DNA of 64,000 nt from Neptuniibacter caesariensis (lineage in GTDB: Bacteria > Pseudomonadota > Gammaproteobacteria > Pseudomonadales > Balneatricaceae): NCBI RefSeq assembly GCF_000153345.1, contig NZ_CH724127.1, positions 2,981 through 66,980 on the forward strand. The letters run 5' to 3'. Below the pieces are notes generated by a model. The model was not told the origin of the DNA, made no database searches, and was given only the letters and a program-made list of their open reading frames with translations. Shown piece by piece: positions 26,276-35,011 of the stretch (its first letter is position 1; each line of letters begins with the position of its first letter). Position numbers and translations under genes: made by a program.

Positions 26276-27798
26276 AAAAGCGTGAACCGATCTCTACCGG
26301 AGCTGAATGGACCTTCGATTTAATTGCGGAATACGACCACGAAATTGGCAGAATTGCTAACGAATATGGTCTGGATACCTACCCTAACCAAATTGAGGTA
26401 ATTACTTCCGAACAGATGATGGACGCATACTCCTCTGTGGGCATGCCTCTAAACTACAATCATTGGTCGTTCGGTAAACAATTTGTCGATACACAGCAGA
26501 ACTATAAACGCGGCCGCATGGGACTGGCCTATGAAATAGTTATCAATTCAAATCCATGTATCTCTTACCTGATGGAAGAGAACACAATGACAATGCAAGC
26601 GCTGGTGATTGCTCATGCCTGCTACGGTCATAATTCTTTTTTTAAAGGTAACTATCTATTCAGGACATGGACTGATGCTTCTGCAATTATTGATTACCTA
26701 CTCTTTGCCAAAAGTTACATTAATCGCTGTGAAGAACGCTACGGCGTTGATGCCGTAGAAGAATTACTAGATTCATGCCATGCGCTAATGAGTTATGGGG
26801 TAAACCGTTATGTCCGTCCTCAACCCCTTACCGCGGATGAAGAGAAAGAACGCCAGCAGGCTCGCGAAGAGTATATACAACGGCATCTGAACGACTTGTG
26901 GAACACCATCCCCAAAAAAGAGGGTGAAGAGATACCTATGGTTGCTAGGTTCCCGCAAGAACCTGAAGAGAACATTCTCTACTTCATTGAAAAAAATGCC
27001 CCACTGCTTGAACCCTGGCAACGTGAAATTGTGCGGATCGTCAGGAAAGTCGCGCAATATTTTTATCCACAAAAACAGACCCAGGTGATGAACGAAGGCT
27101 GGGCTTGTTTCTGGCATTACACTCTACTTCATAAAATGCATGATGAAGGACTAGTCAACGATGGGTTTATGATGGAGTTCCTGCATTCTCACACCAGTGT
27201 CGTTTACCAACCTCCGTTTGACAGTCCATATTTCAGTGGTATCAACCCATACACCTTGGGTTATAACATGATGCAGGATATCAAACGCATCTGTGTTGAT
27301 CCCACAGATGAGGACCGAGAGTGGTTCCCTGAATTTGCCGGAAAGGACTGGAATGAAACCCTCGATGACGCCATGCGGAATTACAAAGATGAGAGCTTCA
27401 TTCTTCAATTTCTCTCACCACGACTGATCCGCGAACTTAAACTATTCACGATCATGGATGATGCTGGAAAAGCCAACCTCGAAGTCACCTCAATTCATGA
27501 TGAAAGCGGCTACCGCAAAGTCCGTGAAGATCTGGCCGCTCAATATAATTTAGGCAACAGGGAACCCAACATTCAAGTTTATAATGTAGATGTTAGGGGT
27601 GATCGAAGCCTGACCTTAAGGCACTTCATGTACAACCAACAGCCACTGGGTGAATCCTCTGATGAAGTGCTCAAACATATCCATCGTTTATGGGGTTTCG
27701 ATGTACACCTAGAATCTGTCTTACCTGATGGGACTGTGTCTAAAAGCTATCATTGTCCTGAGATGGCGCAGGAAGAGATTACAGAATCCCTACTATAA
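26272..27798 (+). CDS. SpoVR family protein (YcgB-like)
   Basis: 508 residues, full length. Characteristic SpoVR segments are seen: [103 protein letters not shown] and the C-terminal [17 protein letters not shown]. The family name comes from a Bacillus spore cortex protein, but in this non-sporulating lineage it is the third member of the prkA-yeaH-spoVR stress operon. It is translationally coupled to yeaH by a four-base overlap. Confidence 0.95.
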   Translation: MKKREPISTGAEWTFDLIAEYDHEIGRIANEYGLDTYPNQIEVITSEQMMDAYSSVGMPLNYNHWSFGKQFVDTQQNYKRGRMGLAYEIVINSNPCISYLMEENTMTMQALVIAHACYGHNSFFKGNYLFRTWTDASAIIDYLLFAKSYINRCEERYGVDAVEELLDSCHALMSYGVNRYVRPQPLTADEEKERQQAREEYIQRHLNDLWNTIPKKEGEEIPMVARFPQEPEENILYFIEKNAPLLEPWQREIVRIVRKVAQYFYPQKQTQVMNEGWACFWHYTLLHKMHDEGLVNDGFMMEFLHSHTSVVYQPPFDSPYFSGINPYTLGYNMMQDIKRICVDPTDEDREWFPEFAGKDWNETLDDAMRNYKDESFILQFLSPRLIRELKLFTIMDDAGKANLEVTSIHDESGYRKVREDLAAQYNLGNREPNIQVYNVDVRGDRSLTLRHFMYNQQPLGESSDEVLKHIHRLWGFDVHLESVLPDGTVSKSYHCPEMAQEEITESLL

Positions 27799-27893
27799 TT
27801 TGCGGTACTGAATGCTCTGAAGATACCAATACCTGGTTTGATAGCTGACCAACTCTCGTTATACTGCGAAAAACGACACGATAAGGGGACATG

Positions 27894-28259
27894 ATGGACA
27901 GTTTGTTTACCAAAATAATCAACAGAGAGATTCCTGCAGAAATTATCTACGAGGATGATCAGGTTATCGCCTTCAACGATATCAACCCTCAGGCCCCTTT
28001 CCATGCTTTGATCGTCCCCAAAAAGCATATTGCTACGCTAAATGACATCAGCTCCGAAGATGAGAGCCTTGTTGGTCATATGATTAAAACAGCCGCGGTT
28101 ATCGCAGAGCGAGAAGGTTTCGCTGAAACAGGCTACCGTACTGTTTTCAATTGCAATGAGCACGGCGGGCAGACGGTTTACCATATCCATTTGCACTTAC
28201 TGGGAGGCAAACCTATGGGCTGGCCCCCATACCAGGAGACACTGAAAACCCCGGTTTAA
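27894..28259 (+). CDS. hinT: HIT-family purine nucleoside phosphoramidase (HinT-like)
   Basis: 121 residues. The histidine triad HIHLHLLGG near residue 100 and the N-terminal CDS-less Hint motif (LFTKIINREIPAEIIYEDDQVIAFNDINPQAPFHALIVPKKHI) identify a Hint-type HIT protein, which hydrolyses AMP-linked phosphoramidates and acyl-adenylates. Two adjacent ATGs exist (27891, 27894); AAGGGG at 27883-27888 is better spaced for the second. Monocistronic, with about 90 bases upstream for a promoter. Confidence 0.93.
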   Translation: MDSLFTKIINREIPAEIIYEDDQVIAFNDINPQAPFHALIVPKKHIATLNDISSEDESLVGHMIKTAAVIAEREGFAETGYRTVFNCNEHGGQTVYHIHLHLLGGKPMGWPPYQETLKTPV

Positions 28260-28426
28260 TAACAGTTCCAGGCTAAGCTGGGATTAAGGCGATAGAAGCA
28301 ATAATCCCGGCGGACGTTATACAAAAAGACTCCTAAACTCTGTAATTGGAAGATGTATCCTTAGGGAATATAATTACGGCAACTCAACCCACATAATTTT
28401 TATGTAACCGAGAATAAGCCAAACAC

Positions 28427-30448
28427 ATGTATCAGGAAAATCAGCCCAGCGCTGAAAATAACCAGGGAAGCAACCAGCAGGAAGATTCTTTTACTGGTCC
28501 TTATCGCCATAAGGGTTACAAGCGTGCTTTGGAGCAGCTCAGAGATGGACTAACCAAAGAGAACGCTGTAATCCTCAAAGGTGTTGAAGGCACAGGTAAA
28601 TCGACCCTGATAGCTGAGCTGGTTAGCGAATATGAGCACAAAGGCGTACCTGTTGCCGTTTTCCGTGATGCATTGCCTAAAGCAGCCCATTTCTACGCCG
28701 TTTTGGCAGAGACGTTAGGGGTTCCAAAACAAAAGAATGACCTGGTTCGCGCGCTAAGAAATACAAAGGAAGCGGGACAATTTTGCTTCGTAGTTGTTGA
28801 TCAGGAAGCCATAAACTCATCTCCGGAAGTTGAGAATGCTCTGAAGCAATTGTGTATTGCCTCAGAAACAACCGCTGGCGCGATAAAACTGGTCGTCATA
28901 CGTAAAGATTATCTGGTTATTCATACTGACGGCACTCCCGAAGCTGACTTTCATAACTGGATCAATCAAGAGGTGACCTTAGACCCCCTTCATACGGATG
29001 ATATTGAAGGTTATATATACTACCTGTCTGCTATTAAAGGGATTCAACCAACTCCTTATGAGATTGGCACTGATTTCCTTATGATTGAAAAGACAGAAGG
29101 ACGCATTAGCCGCTTAAAGGCACTTTTACTGCCGCTAATCCATAAAGATGTTATTACCCGCAAAGATATTCAGGGACTTAGCAAACCCTCTGTAAAAGTT
29201 CCGAAAAACAATACGGCTATTTTTGCAGTCGCCTTTTTGGTTCTACTCGTTGCGGGCGTTGGGCTTAACCACTTCATTCTTAGCGATAACTCAGTTTCTC
29301 AACAAACTGTACCTTCGGAAGTAGTGCCTGTTTTTGCGAATAATGAACAAGGCCAAAACCTAAGCAAGATCACCCCCCCAAGTCTTTCATCAACACCCGC
29401 GAAGACAGAAACTTCATCGATCGAATCTAGTGTTATAAATACTGAAGAGGAATCCTCTGGGGGCTTAGACAGCCTTCCTCAGCTAAACACTCCTGAAGTA
29501 GTAGCTGATTCTGTTTCATCTAGTGTAAAGGCAGATCCCACAAGCAGCCTTGATACAAGCTTAGAAATCACACAAGAACAGACAGTCATTAGTAAGGCCT
29601 CTCCTGCGGCGGGTTCTCTATCGGAAGCTGAATTTCAGAATGAGGTGAAGAATAAACTGGAGCTCATTGAGCAACAACTCAACGATGCCATAGCTGAGAA
29701 CAAGCGATTAAAAACGGCATTAGCGGAAGCACAGCAGGCAAAGGTTCTTGCTGAAGATAGCAATACGACCGCAGAGCTTGCAGTTTCTCCTGGTGATAAT
29801 GTAGTACACACTGAGCAACAGCCACTTCCTGAATTAGCCGTAGTCGCTGGAAACGAAACCACTTTATCGAAGAACAGTACAACAACACGCTCAGAGGACA
29901 CCGGGCCTGTTACTGAAGATAAGATCAAAGAAACGGTTATCAATTCGGAACTGCCAAAGCAGGTTCTGGTCGATACCGAGCAAAAGGATGAACCTTTAAT
30001 TGAAAAGGCCGAATCCATTCATGACATCATTACTGAAACGTCCCGCCAACAGCTGACAGAAGTCAATAAGGTCATAGAGCAACCATTAACCGACCTTGAA
30101 AAAGCCACACGGGTCATTTCCGAATGGCAGGCGGCCTGGCAAAATCAGAACCATGCAGACTATGTAGCTCAGTACATTACTGGTTTTAATGGTGCATACA
30201 AAACCCACCAACAATGGCTTAAAAAGCGACATACTGCACTTAACAAACCTAATTGGATTAAACTAACTCGCTCGGACTTCATTAAAACCGAAGAAGCGAA
30301 TGGGATTGTAAAAATAGATTTCTGGCTAACATACGAAGCTGACAATGGGTACAAAGATAAGACCCATAAACGTCTTACCCTTGAATTCAGCGATGACCGA
30401 TGGCTGATTAGCAAAGAGCAGAACATCAAAGTCCAGCCTTTCTTTTAA
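28427..30448 (+). CDS. Membrane-anchored AAA ATPase with periplasmic NTF2-like domain
   Basis: 673 residues. The cytoplasmic head (about 25-260) resembles ExeA/DamX-type AAA ATPases: Walker A GVEGTGKST at 52-60 and a Walker B-like FVVVDQE near 125. One membrane helix (about 263-286, AIFAVAFLVLLVAGVGLNHFIL) precedes a long Ser/Thr/Glu-rich linker containing a coiled-coil-like stretch (EFQNEVKNKLELIEQQLNDAIAENKRLKTALAEAQQAK). The tail (about 560-673) is the NTF2-like domain shared with the 13.9-18.2 kb cluster (EWQAAWQNQNHADYVAQY, QWLKKRHTAL, NWIKLTRSDF, DRWLISKEQ). DamX-type proteins carry a peptidoglycan-binding SPOR domain in this position, so an envelope role is inferred. Convergent with the PilZ gene. 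Confidence 0.78.
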   Translation: MYQENQPSAENNQGSNQQEDSFTGPYRHKGYKRALEQLRDGLTKENAVILKGVEGTGKSTLIAELVSEYEHKGVPVAVFRDALPKAAHFYAVLAETLGVPKQKNDLVRALRNTKEAGQFCFVVVDQEAINSSPEVENALKQLCIASETTAGAIKLVVIRKDYLVIHTDGTPEADFHNWINQEVTLDPLHTDDIEGYIYYLSAIKGIQPTPYEIGTDFLMIEKTEGRISRLKALLLPLIHKDVITRKDIQGLSKPSVKVPKNNTAIFAVAFLVLLVAGVGLNHFILSDNSVSQQTVPSEVVPVFANNEQGQNLSKITPPSLSSTPAKTETSSIESSVINTEEESSGGLDSLPQLNTPEVVADSVSSSVKADPTSSLDTSLEITQEQTVISKASPAAGSLSEAEFQNEVKNKLELIEQQLNDAIAENKRLKTALAEAQQAKVLAEDSNTTAELAVSPGDNVVHTEQQPLPELAVVAGNETTLSKNSTTTRSEDTGPVTEDKIKETVINSELPKQVLVDTEQKDEPLIEKAESIHDIITETSRQQLTEVNKVIEQPLTDLEKATRVISEWQAAWQNQNHADYVAQYITGFNGAYKTHQQWLKKRHTALNKPNWIKLTRSDFIKTEEANGIVKIDFWLTYEADNGYKDKTHKRLTLEFSDDRWLISKEQNIKVQPFF

Positions 30449-30462
30449 TGAGACTGAAACAG

Positions 30463-30891
30463 TTAGTGTACGTTTTGCGGGAAATCTCCAGCGTGCTTGC
30501 TAATCCACTCTAAGGCTGCGTCTTCAGAACTGAGCTCGCGGCCCTCTTCCTCTAACACCGCCTGCCTGTACTCCTCGATATAGCAAACCTGTTCAACCAT
30601 TCTTACTGCATAGGCTGTAGCCAAATCGGCGAAGCCAATTCCAACCAGAAATCGATCGCCATTATGTTTACACCACACGACATGACCGATGGTTTTAAAC
30701 GGAGGCTGATTAAGTGCAATTTCAACTTCGACAGGTTCACCAGGGGACATCAGAAACTCAGATTCACAAGACAAGCCCCCCGCACTCACATCAACGGTTT
30801 GAGTGTGATACTGGGTGTCATGATCACTGCTTACCCTTTTACCAATCTGAATGGGGATGGAAGCAGGATGACGAATAAAGCGTCGCGGCAT
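30463..30891 (-). CDS. PilZ domain protein (c-di-GMP receptor)
   Basis: 142 residues. The PilZ signature is present: RRFIRH at the N-terminus (RxxxR) and DVSAGGLSC (D/NxSxxG) about 35 residues later, followed by the beta-barrel strand FKTIGHVVWCKHNGDRFLVGIGF. A C-terminal helix with acidic residues follows. Both c-di-GMP-binding motifs are intact, so it probably binds the dinucleotide. GGAG seven bases before ATG supports the start. The window also encodes a GGDEF-EAL and an HD-GYP protein that could supply or remove the ligand. Confidence 0.88.
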   Translation of the reverse strand: MPRRFIRHPASIPIQIGKRVSSDHDTQYHTQTVDVSAGGLSCESEFLMSPGEPVEVEIALNQPPFKTIGHVVWCKHNGDRFLVGIGFADLATAYAVRMVEQVCYIEEYRQAVLEEEGRELSSEDAALEWISKHAGDFPQNVH

Positions 30892-30937
30892 AACTCATCT
30901 CCACTACTGCTAACCTTTTAAGTGTAGACCCTAGACA

Positions 30938-30964
30938 CAAAAAAGGGGGCTATAAGCCCCCTTC
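30938..30964 (-). terminator. Terminator after the DUF2333 gene
   Basis: On the minus strand AAGGGGGCT/AGCCCCCTT forms the stem with a three- to four-base loop and is followed by TTTTTTGTG. It separates the DUF2333 gene from the PilZ gene. Confidence 0.85.
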
Positions 30965-30981
30965 TTAAAATGAGTAAAAAC

Positions 30982-32016
30982 TTAGCCTCTGGCTAGAAGC
31001 TCACGCAAATCGATGATTGCGGCGTTTGCTCTGGAGATATAATTCGCCATCACTAAAGAGTGATTAGCAAATACTCCAAACCCACCACCGTTAAGAATCA
31101 TCGGGCTCCACACTGTTTCCTGAGTTGCCTCTAACTCACGAATAATCTGACGCAGGCTAACTCGCGCATTTTTCTTATCCAGAACCGGACCAAAATCATG
31201 CTCGATCGCTTTCAAGATATGTAGCAGGGCCCATGCAGAACCCCGCGCTTCATAGAAAACATCATCTATTTCCAGCCAAGGCGTTTTAACTTCTGTATCA
31301 GCCGCTACCTGAGTCGACTGTTCGGCATCGGGATCACCCGCAAGATCTGTATTCAAGCGTTTCTGACCAACACTAGCACTCAGGCGCTGGGATAAGCTTC
31401 CTAAACGCGTTTGAACATCACCTAGCCAATTATTCAAATTATCCGCTCTGGCAAAAAACTGTGCTTCTGACTGAGTCTTATCCGCTAAAGCAATGTTGTA
31501 TTCTCGCAGAGCTTCCAGACCTTCTCTATACTGAGACTCAGAGGATGGCAGCAACCAACTATTTGAATCAAAATGGAACTGAGGCTCAGCCACTGTTAAA
31601 GCAGGGTATTCCACAGACTGGGACTGGGAACGACTAAAGTCCTTACGCAGTGCTCTTGCCAGATCTCTGGATTGAACCAAAACACCATATTCCCAGTGAC
31701 TAATATTATCCAGCCAAAGCCCTGGCGGTAGTTTATCATTACTAATATAGCCACCTGGTTTGGTCAGCAAGGTATCAACCAGGCGATGAAGTGTATATAC
31801 AGAGGTGTAGCCCGTCGTAACCTCAGCTTGCTGCTCTTCCGCATCGGCTTGCGCTTCAGTTACAGGATCAAAAGCCGCAGGCGTCATACTCCAGTAAACA
31901 CCCAAAGGGATGGAGATCACTAAGGTCAAAATAAAAGCAGAGAAAATCGTCCGGCTTATCTTGCCTCCGGGCATGTTATCCCAAAAGTCTAAAAACCAAT
32001 CAATCAGGAAGTTCAT
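30982..32016 (-). CDS. DUF2333 family membrane protein
   Basis: 344 residues. One N-terminal membrane helix (FSAFILTLVISIPLGVYWSMTP) after a short cytoplasmic start rich in aromatic residues (FLIDWFLDFWDNMPGG), then a large helical periplasmic part. Recognisable DUF2333 segments are YTSVYTLHRLVDTLLTKPGGYISNDKLPPGLWLDNI and the C-terminal VWSPMILNGGGFGVFANHSLVMANYISRANAAIIDLRELL. Function unknown. ATG 32016 is preferred over the TTG three bases earlier because GAGGG lies six bases before it. Alone in its transcription unit, closed by a terminator. Confidence 0.85.
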   Translation of the reverse strand: MNFLIDWFLDFWDNMPGGKISRTIFSAFILTLVISIPLGVYWSMTPAAFDPVTEAQADAEEQQAEVTTGYTSVYTLHRLVDTLLTKPGGYISNDKLPPGLWLDNISHWEYGVLVQSRDLARALRKDFSRSQSQSVEYPALTVAEPQFHFDSNSWLLPSSESQYREGLEALREYNIALADKTQSEAQFFARADNLNNWLGDVQTRLGSLSQRLSASVGQKRLNTDLAGDPDAEQSTQVAADTEVKTPWLEIDDVFYEARGSAWALLHILKAIEHDFGPVLDKKNARVSLRQIIRELEATQETVWSPMILNGGGFGVFANHSLVMANYISRANAAIIDLRELLARG

Positions 32017-32337
32017 CAATATCCCTCAAAAACTAATTCCATACTAACAACAGACATTCACATTACATTAAACAAACTTAACTTAACCTTAGGCATGATC
32101 AAGCGAATGTAATCTGGACGTATTTGCCTAAGAATACTAACCCGCCAGCACGATACTGGATAGTGAAATCATTCTATTGAAAGCAGAAGTTTAAGCAGCT
32201 TAACTCAGGATAACTTGATTTCTGTCCAATTTTCGTCAAATGGAGCATGCTTTTAATACTCAGAGGCATCGCATTTGCTATAGTTGATTAGAATAAGTTA
32301 TTAATACGCAGGGAATGCGAGCAGGAGCATCTTGGGG
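32017..32337. other. Divergent intergenic region, DUF2333 to GGDEF-EAL gene
   Basis: About 320 AT-rich bases without an ORF that I can support. The perfect dyad TTAAG-CAG-CTTAA (32191-32203) could be an operator. Promoters for both flanking genes must lie here. Confidence 0.5.
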
Positions 32338-35004
32338 ATGATAGGAAACGAAGGCATTAAGCCACTTAAATTACTGTTTACCTTACTATCAGTGATACTT
32401 CTGTGTGCTCTTGTTGTTTTCAGTTTCGCGCTTTGGAAAGATGTTAAGACCAGCCAATTCGACAAACTCTTCAAACAGAACCAAACACTGATAAGTCAAA
32501 GCAGAGCCTTCTTTGATCATCAAACACGCCTGATTGTAAAAACAGTTCAATCCCGTTTTGTCACAAATGGTGTAAAGGAACGCTCCGTGACAAACATTTT
32601 TGATTATTTAATGTCTGCCACAAATGAAGCTGCCGCATTCTCTTTAGTCGATTTAAGCGGTAAAACCCTGGTGACCCGTGGTGATATAACAATTCCGTCT
32701 TTGTCAGATCAGAGCAATACTGTCATCGAACGTGCCAGAACAAGCCAGACTGCGCAAATTGGTTACCTTCTGAGGGCGGGATTACTTGGAGATTCGTACC
32801 TTCCTTTCTTTGTCCCTATTCTAAGCGACGAGCGAAAGGTCATCGCCTTCGTTGTTGCTTTCTACCGGGTTCAAGGCGAATCCTCACTGATGAACAATTT
32901 TATCACTCCAGATGGAAACACTATGTGGCTTCTTGGGGAGCGAGGCCAGGTACGGATGTCATACCCTGTGCCGCGAGGAGTCGTATCCGATCTGTTTGGA
33001 TGGCGTTTAGCCCCGGAAACGGCCTCAGAAATTCAATACAATCTAAGGTCAGGTAAAACCAAAGAAGGACTTGAGCTGGAAGTAAAAGGAGAGCAGGTAC
33101 TTGCCAATGTTGGCTACCTTCCTGAGTACCAGTTGATAACCCTTAACTCTCATCCGGTTTCTGCCTTGTTCACTGCCTGGCTGGAGAGAATGCAACCTAT
33201 AGGGGTTATATTTATTCTCTTCCTGCTAGCCGCCCTTTTGGCTTATCGCGCGGCCCTGCAAATCAGTAAAAAGATATCTGACGCTAAACAGGCTGCCGAA
33301 GGTAATGTACATAAACTCTCTAAAGCGATAGAGCAAAGCCCTAATAGTGTCGTGATTACCGATAACAATTGGTGCATTGAATACGCTAATAGCCACTTTG
33401 ACATCGCTACAGCTAAGCCAAACGCGCATGATAAAGCGCGTGGACACAACATTATCGATTATCCGCCCTACAACGTATTAACCACAGACCTGAAAAAAAT
33501 CAGTGATGAAGTCGCCCTAAGTGGTAACTGGTTTGGCGAACGCAAAACGGATTTCGATGGGAAGTGGTACTCTTTTTCTATTAGTCATATAACTAATCCC
33601 TCTGACCAGATCACCCACTATGTGACTGTTGTTCAGGACATCAGCGCCCGTAAACAAGCAGAAGCTAAACTTTATAAGCAGGCAAACTTTGATCCGTTAA
33701 CCGGCTTACCAAACCGCCGAAGAGCGCATGAAAACCTTACTGCAGAGTTACAGAGTGCATGGAAGCATAAGCAACAAGTCGCTGTTTTATACCTGGATAT
33801 CGATAACTTTAAAAATGTAAACGACACCTTTGGTCATATGGTCGGGGATCAGTTATTACAGCTGGTTTCAGCCCGATTAGTGAAATGCTGCAAAGATCTG
33901 GCGAACATCTGCCATATTAGCGGCGATGAGTTCCTGGTTTATGCCCGTTACGCCAGTGAAAGCGACATAAGAAAACTGGCTCAGAAAATTCTAGATGACG
34001 TACAAACCCCTGTTTTGATCGAGGGTAAGCAGATCTTTGTATCGGTCAGCATCGGTATTTCACGCTATCCGGAAGATAATAATGATGTTACCGGTCTCGT
34101 AAAATTTGCTGATATAGCCCTCTATGAATCAAAACGTGAAGGCCGAAATCGCTATAGCTTCTTTGATCACGAACTAGATCGCCGCCTGAAACGTAAACAC
34201 ACCATCGAAACAGAGCTTCGACAAGCGCTGGAACGTAACGAAATCTACATGGCTTATCAAAGCAAGAATGATATCGCATCTGGAAAAATCATTGGCTTTG
34301 AAGCGTTGATGCGCTGGAACAGCGGCGTTCTTGGCCCTGTCGGCCCATTCGAGTTCATCGAAGTAGCTGAAGATATTGGCGTTATCAACGAACTAGGTGA
34401 ATTTGCCTTAAGACAAGCCTGTATCGATTTACAAGAGTTCCAAAAATTCTCAGATACAACGCTGAAAATGGCAGTTAATTTGTCTATCCGTCAGTTAAAT
34501 GATGACAGTATTGTTGATATGGTCGCCAAGGGTATTGAAGAAACAGGAATAGACCCCTCCCGTTTGGAACTTGAAATTACCGAAAGCTTGCTGGCCGAAA
34601 ATATTGACCAGATTCTCCCTCGATTAGAACGTCTGCTTGAACTTGGAACAGCACTCACCATAGATGACTTTGGTACTGGTTATAGCTCCTTGAGCTACTT
34701 AACAACCTTCCCGGTTTCTACACTTAAAGTGGACCGTGCTTTTGTTAAAGATATGGTTAGCAATGAAGGTGATGCAACATTGACCCATACCATCATCACT
34801 ATGGCTCATGCGCTTGGCATGAAAGTCGTAGCAGAAGGTATTGAAGATGAAGATCAGCTTGCCATGTTACGTGAGCAAAACTGTGACATTGGCCAGGGCT
34901 ACCTATTCAGTAAGCCCCTGACTCAAAAAGAGATGGAAATCCTCATAGAAACCCATGAACTTCCTGAGACCACAGGGTTCAAAAGTAAGCACTTCAGAAT
35001 ATAA
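32338..35004 (+). CDS. Membrane PAS-GGDEF-EAL cyclic-di-GMP signalling protein
   Basis: 888 residues. Two membrane helices (about 12-32 and 285-305) bracket a periplasmic sensor domain. Then come a PAS domain (about 325-450, SPNSVVITDNNWCIEYAN...VVQDISARKQAEAKL), a GGDEF domain (about 455-615, DPLTGLPNRR, LDIDNFKNVND) whose signature reads SGDEF instead of GGDEF, and an EAL domain (about 630-875) with intact EALMRW, NLSIRQL, EITES and DDFGTGYSSLSYL. The EAL side looks active as a c-di-GMP phosphodiesterase; the cyclase side is uncertain. ATG 32338 is used; a TTG six bases earlier is an alternative with AGGAG four bases ahead. Convergent with the HD-GYP gene, seven bases apart. Confidence 0.9.
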   Translation: MIGNEGIKPLKLLFTLLSVILLCALVVFSFALWKDVKTSQFDKLFKQNQTLISQSRAFFDHQTRLIVKTVQSRFVTNGVKERSVTNIFDYLMSATNEAAAFSLVDLSGKTLVTRGDITIPSLSDQSNTVIERARTSQTAQIGYLLRAGLLGDSYLPFFVPILSDERKVIAFVVAFYRVQGESSLMNNFITPDGNTMWLLGERGQVRMSYPVPRGVVSDLFGWRLAPETASEIQYNLRSGKTKEGLELEVKGEQVLANVGYLPEYQLITLNSHPVSALFTAWLERMQPIGVIFILFLLAALLAYRAALQISKKISDAKQAAEGNVHKLSKAIEQSPNSVVITDNNWCIEYANSHFDIATAKPNAHDKARGHNIIDYPPYNVLTTDLKKISDEVALSGNWFGERKTDFDGKWYSFSISHITNPSDQITHYVTVVQDISARKQAEAKLYKQANFDPLTGLPNRRRAHENLTAELQSAWKHKQQVAVLYLDIDNFKNVNDTFGHMVGDQLLQLVSARLVKCCKDLANICHISGDEFLVYARYASESDIRKLAQKILDDVQTPVLIEGKQIFVSVSIGISRYPEDNNDVTGLVKFADIALYESKREGRNRYSFFDHELDRRLKRKHTIETELRQALERNEIYMAYQSKNDIASGKIIGFEALMRWNSGVLGPVGPFEFIEVAEDIGVINELGEFALRQACIDLQEFQKFSDTTLKMAVNLSIRQLNDDSIVDMVAKGIEETGIDPSRLELEITESLLAENIDQILPRLERLLELGTALTIDDFGTGYSSLSYLTTFPVSTLKVDRAFVKDMVSNEGDATLTHTIITMAHALGMKVVAEGIEDEDQLAMLREQNCDIGQGYLFSKPLTQKEMEILIETHELPETTGFKSKHFRI

Positions 35005-35011
35005 ACGCTCG

